The translations under genes were made by a program, and so were the position numbers. Under the pieces are notes generated by a model. That model saw only the letters and a list, made by a program, of their open reading frames with translations. It had not been told where the DNA came from and searched no databases. Below are positions 61,571 to 64,000 of a stretch of 64,000 bases of DNA, piece after piece. Position 1 is the stretch's first letter, and every line of letters starts with the position of its first letter. The stretch lies in assembly GCA_946486375.1 (NCBI GenBank), contig CAMLTW010000001.1:1-64000 (forward strand), in the 5' to 3' direction. The DNA comes from an uncultured Rikenellaceae bacterium (lineage in GTDB: Bacteria; Bacteroidota; Bacteroidia; Bacteroidales; Rikenellaceae).

Positions 61571-61638
61571 CGCACTCGGATCGTGGTTTCGGATGCCTCC
61601 CGTCCGTAAATGTGGAAAAAACGGCGTTTCCGCACCCT

Positions 61639-61646
61639 TATTTTTG
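61639..61646 (+). promoter_or_regulatory. -7 element of the terminal module
   Basis: TATTTTTG, 18 bases before the ATG at 61664. Confidence 0.5.
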
Positions 61647-61663
61647 CAAAAATACCTACTTCT

Positions 61664-62032
61664 ATGGATGTTCGCATGAACGATTTGCCGGTTTGTTACC
61701 GGGGCGCTTCCCTGGCCGTACTGCTCCGGGTGCGTCGGACGGAGACCGGTGCGCCGCTGTCGCTGGCGGATTACGAGGCGGAAGCCTGCTTTTATACCCG
61801 GTTGGTGGGGGAAAAGCTCGGATTTTCCACCCGGAAGACCGGGCCGCTCGAAATCCTTCGGATCGATGACGGCACGCTGGGGGTGAACATCGCTCCGGCC
61901 ATGACGGAAACGCTGCCCGCCGGGGAATGCCGGGTGCAGGTAAAGCTGATTCACCGGCCGACGGGGGCCGTCCGGATGGCCGTCCGAAAAATCCTCCTGT
62001 TGGAACCTTCCGTAAAAATGAAAAACCTATGA
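61664..62032 (+). CDS. Possible phage baseplate-like (BppU N-terminal type) protein, 122 aa
   Basis: Small beta-rich protein (VCYRGASLAVLLRVRRTETGAPLSLADYEAEACFYTRLVG, then LGVNIAPAMTETLPAGECRVQVKLIHRPTGAVRMAVRKILLL). The pattern resembles the N-terminal immunoglobulin-like domain of phage baseplate/upper tail proteins, where a value-setting strand pair precedes a NISPxxTxxLP-like turn. ATG 61664 or 61676 are both possible. The stop overlaps the next start (ATGA at 62029-62032), so the two are co-translated. Confidence 0.45.
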   Translation: MDVRMNDLPVCYRGASLAVLLRVRRTETGAPLSLADYEAEACFYTRLVGEKLGFSTRKTGPLEILRIDDGTLGVNIAPAMTETLPAGECRVQVKLIHRPTGAVRMAVRKILLLEPSVKMKNL

Positions 62033-64000
62033 ATGAAATCGATGAAATTTTCGGCGCCGGTCCGTTGACCGTGCCGCTGGGGGAAACCCTGGAGGCGGAA
62101 ATCGCCGTCACGGGACGCATCGGGCTGGACGGTGCCTCCGTGACCGACGCGGGGGTGGAGCCAGACGGAACCCTTAGCCTGACCCTCAGCGACGGCCGGG
62201 TGTTGAATGCCGGCCGTGTCGTGGGAAAAGCCGGGTTGGCCGGGGTGGCGAGTCCTTCCACCCGTCCTGCCGTTTCGCCGGACGCCCAACTGTATGTGGC
62301 CTCCGGCGTCGGCGCTTATGCGCATTTCCGGGATGCGGCGGGGCAGCCTCTGACGATCCGGAAGGAAAACGTCATCGCGTTTTTCTTCAAGCCGGGGAAC
62401 CGTTCGTGGTGGGAACGGACGGAGCTGGAAATCGCCCTGACGGATTATGCCCGGACAGCCCAGGTGGAAGCCATCGACGCTCGTTTTACCCGTCGTCGCA
62501 CTTCCAACCTTTTCGATCCTTCTGAAATCGATTCCGGCGAATTCTACGGCTGGGACGAAAACCGGGTGCTCGGCAACGAAATCGTGACCGGGCAGGTGAT
62601 GCGGAGCGGTTATATTCCGGTGGAGCCGGGGAAAACCTACCGGGTTTTCAAAGCCGGCCTTTACCGGCACAAGCAGTACGGCTATGCGAAAAACGGATGT
62701 TTCGACAGCGACCGGAATCCGATCGGCCTGCTTTCGGTGAACGAAGGGGCGGACACGCTCGAATTCACACCGACGGAAGGAACCGGTTTCGTGGTGCTGA
62801 ATCTGGATGCGGCGGCCGTAAATCCGGCGTACTATCTGGCGGAGAAGGAGAATTACCGGTATTACGAACCTTATCTGGAAACCCGCGTTACCGAAGAGGC
62901 CGCGCCGGAACGGGTGCTGCGTGCGGCGGAGGCGTTCGGCGAGGCGGTGCTTCGGATGGACGGCTTGGCCCGGACGGTCAACGAAAACCGGCTCGACCCT
63001 TCGGCGGTGAATCGGGAAGAGTTTTACGATTGGGGGGTATGCGCGGTGACGGGAAATGCGGAGGTTTCGGGACAGATCGTGCGCAGCGATTACCTTCCGG
63101 TGGAGCCGGGAGCCGCTTATCGAATCCGGAAAGCGGGCCTGTACCGGCATTTTTCACTCGGTTACGACATTCAGGGATATTTCGACACGGACAGGCGGTG
63201 CCTCGGTCTGGCGGAGGTCGCCGAGGCGGAGGAATACATCGAAATCGCCGTGCCGGAGAACCGGTGCATCCGCTTCCTGGTGCTGAACCTGCAGCCCGGT
63301 TTCGCCCCGGAGGAGCTCTATATGGCCCGAAGGGAACGGTATTCGGTCTACATGCCTTACGGCAGGGAAGTGGGGGTGCTTCCCGAAACCCTGACGCGGG
63401 AACCGGATCGGTTGCTGCCCGCTCCGGTTTATCCCGGCGTCAGCCGGAAATTTCCCCGCTTTACCGAAAAGTTCCTGCGGCGAAGGGAAGACGTGACGAT
63501 CGTCGTCACGGGCGGAACGGCAGCGCTCGGCGCAGCGGGATGCACCTTGCGGGAGGACGCTCCATTCCGGCCTCCGTTGCTGGAAGGAAACCACCTGGCT
63601 TCGCTGGTGTTCGACCGATTGAGTGCCGATTGGCCGGGGCAGGAATACCGCCGGTGGGACGCGCCGGGTGTCTTTACGGAAACGGGCGTTTGGAGTACGC
63701 CGGATGCAACGGATATCGAAAGCTACGGCTGGGATGACCGGACAGCGGGGCGGACGGCTCCGGAACGCCTTGCTTCGGCGGCGGGCGCTTCGGTCGCCTT
63801 TTCGGTTCCGGCAGGGATGCGGCGCTGCAATTTCGTTTATCGTTCCGATACGCTGGGCGGCGAATGCACCGTGCAGGTCGGGGAGGGAGACGGCAGGCTG
63901 CAGGCGTGGGACGGGACGGCGTGGCGGGAGGCGAACGGATTCGTCTTTTCGACGCTGGAATTTCCGGCCACGGACACGAAGGGAAACACCACTTTCCAGA
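62029..64000 (+). CDS. Large surface/tail-fibre-like protein with internal repeats, partial (657+ aa)
   Basis: The frame is open from 62029 to the window edge (I translated it through). No signal peptide. Two repeats of about 125 residues (residues about 160-285 and about 320-445) share (F/L)DPS...FY.W, GY/DYxPVEPGxxYR, KAGLYRH, GYDIxGxFDxD and FxVLNL. After them comes TIVVTGGTAALGAAGCTLREDAPFRPPLLEGNHLAS (about 490-525), which resembles SGNH-like domains of Bacteroidota phages in which the first block should read GxSxT; here it is GGTAALG, so the nucleophile seems lost. A carbohydrate-binding tail or adhesin is likely. Confidence 0.5.
   Translation, partial: MNEIDEIFGAGPLTVPLGETLEAEIAVTGRIGLDGASVTDAGVEPDGTLSLTLSDGRVLNAGRVVGKAGLAGVASPSTRPAVSPDAQLYVASGVGAYAHFRDAAGQPLTIRKENVIAFFFKPGNRSWWERTELEIALTDYARTAQVEAIDARFTRRRTSNLFDPSEIDSGEFYGWDENRVLGNEIVTGQVMRSGYIPVEPGKTYRVFKAGLYRHKQYGYAKNGCFDSDRNPIGLLSVNEGADTLEFTPTEGTGFVVLNLDAAAVNPAYYLAEKENYRYYEPYLETRVTEEAAPERVLRAAEAFGEAVLRMDGLARTVNENRLDPSAVNREEFYDWGVCAVTGNAEVSGQIVRSDYLPVEPGAAYRIRKAGLYRHFSLGYDIQGYFDTDRRCLGLAEVAEAEEYIEIAVPENRCIRFLVLNLQPGFAPEELYMARRERYSVYMPYGREVGVLPETLTREPDRLLPAPVYPGVSRKFPRFTEKFLRRREDVTIVVTGGTAALGAAGCTLREDAPFRPPLLEGNHLASLVFDRLSADWPGQEYRRWDAPGVFTETGVWSTPDATDIESYGWDDRTAGRTAPERLASAAGASVAFSVPAGMRRCNFVYRSDTLGGECTVQVGEGDGRLQAWDGTAWREANGFVFSTLEFPATDTKGNTTFQ

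Noticed and set aside
59995..61869. A 624-codon frame antisense to feoAB
   Set aside because: Shadow of the FeoA-FeoB gene; low-quality His/Asp/Val-rich translation.

Overview
The window reads as Bacteroidota, order Bacteroidales. About fifteen intergenic regions carry the Bacteroidota -7 promoter hexamer form TAnnTTTG, several with a TTTG or TTG about 19-20 bases upstream. The gene set also fits: a SusC-type plug domain, DUF4271 next to a HemD-like protein, a LruC-type lipoprotein, FeoA-FeoB as one chain, and a conjugative-element gene repertoire. The chromosomal part (from about 14.5 kb) is visibly GC-rich, which together with the gene content suggests a Rikenellaceae/Alistipes-like host; this is inference, not proof.

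Region 1 (1 to about 14.5 kb) is AT-richer and is one end of a mobile element (integrative conjugative or mobilizable) abutting the 3' end of a tRNA-Arg(ACG) gene at 14516-14589. It holds a truncated RteA-like sensor-kinase remnant, an Hc1 histone-like protein, an OmpA-like protein, a MobV/Pre-type relaxase with a candidate oriT just 5' of it, a minus-strand run of unknown genes including a lipoprotein, a serine-recombinase-like protein that has lost its catalytic residues, an HXXEE membrane protein, ssb, and a set of small unknown minus-strand genes (9.9-13.4 kb). No integrase gene is visible.

The most striking signal in region 1 is a family of three long imperfect inverted repeats (10583-10745, 11349-11411, 13514-13616). 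All have the same orientation, share the flanking pair AAATACT / GRAGATTT around unrelated stems, and each sits just upstream of a minus-strand transcription unit, one of them ssb. Together they head every minus-strand gene between 9.9 and 13.4 kb. This is the layout expected of single-stranded-DNA promoters (Frpo type) in a conjugative leading region, and I know of none described for Bacteroidota elements.

Region 2 (14.6-47 kb) is ordinary chromosome: a stand-alone TonB-plug protein, a glycosyltransferase, a RelA/SpoT protein with a degenerate hydrolase half, era, a GH2 protein lacking the usual acid/base residue, a LruC-type lipoprotein, an SGNH hydrolase, gcvT, the DUF4271-hemD-rnpA-yidD operon, exbB-exbD-tonB, murC-ftsQ-ftsA-ftsZ (the distal end of a dcw cluster on its own promoter), a HAD-PAP2-deacetylase-ubiX operon, dapA-proB-proA, nnr and an M3 peptidase.

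Region 3 (47-64 kb) has rsmE, then a six-gene operon (48172-55578) for a membrane complex of the complex I / group 4 hydrogenase superfamily whose large subunit lacks the Ni-Fe cysteines and whose fused ferredoxin/small subunit keeps one cubane motif but has lost three of four proximal-cluster ligands. GH95, DUF1330 and feoAB genes follow. The window ends in what looks like the start of a phage-tail-like or adhesin module with internal repeats, running off the edge.
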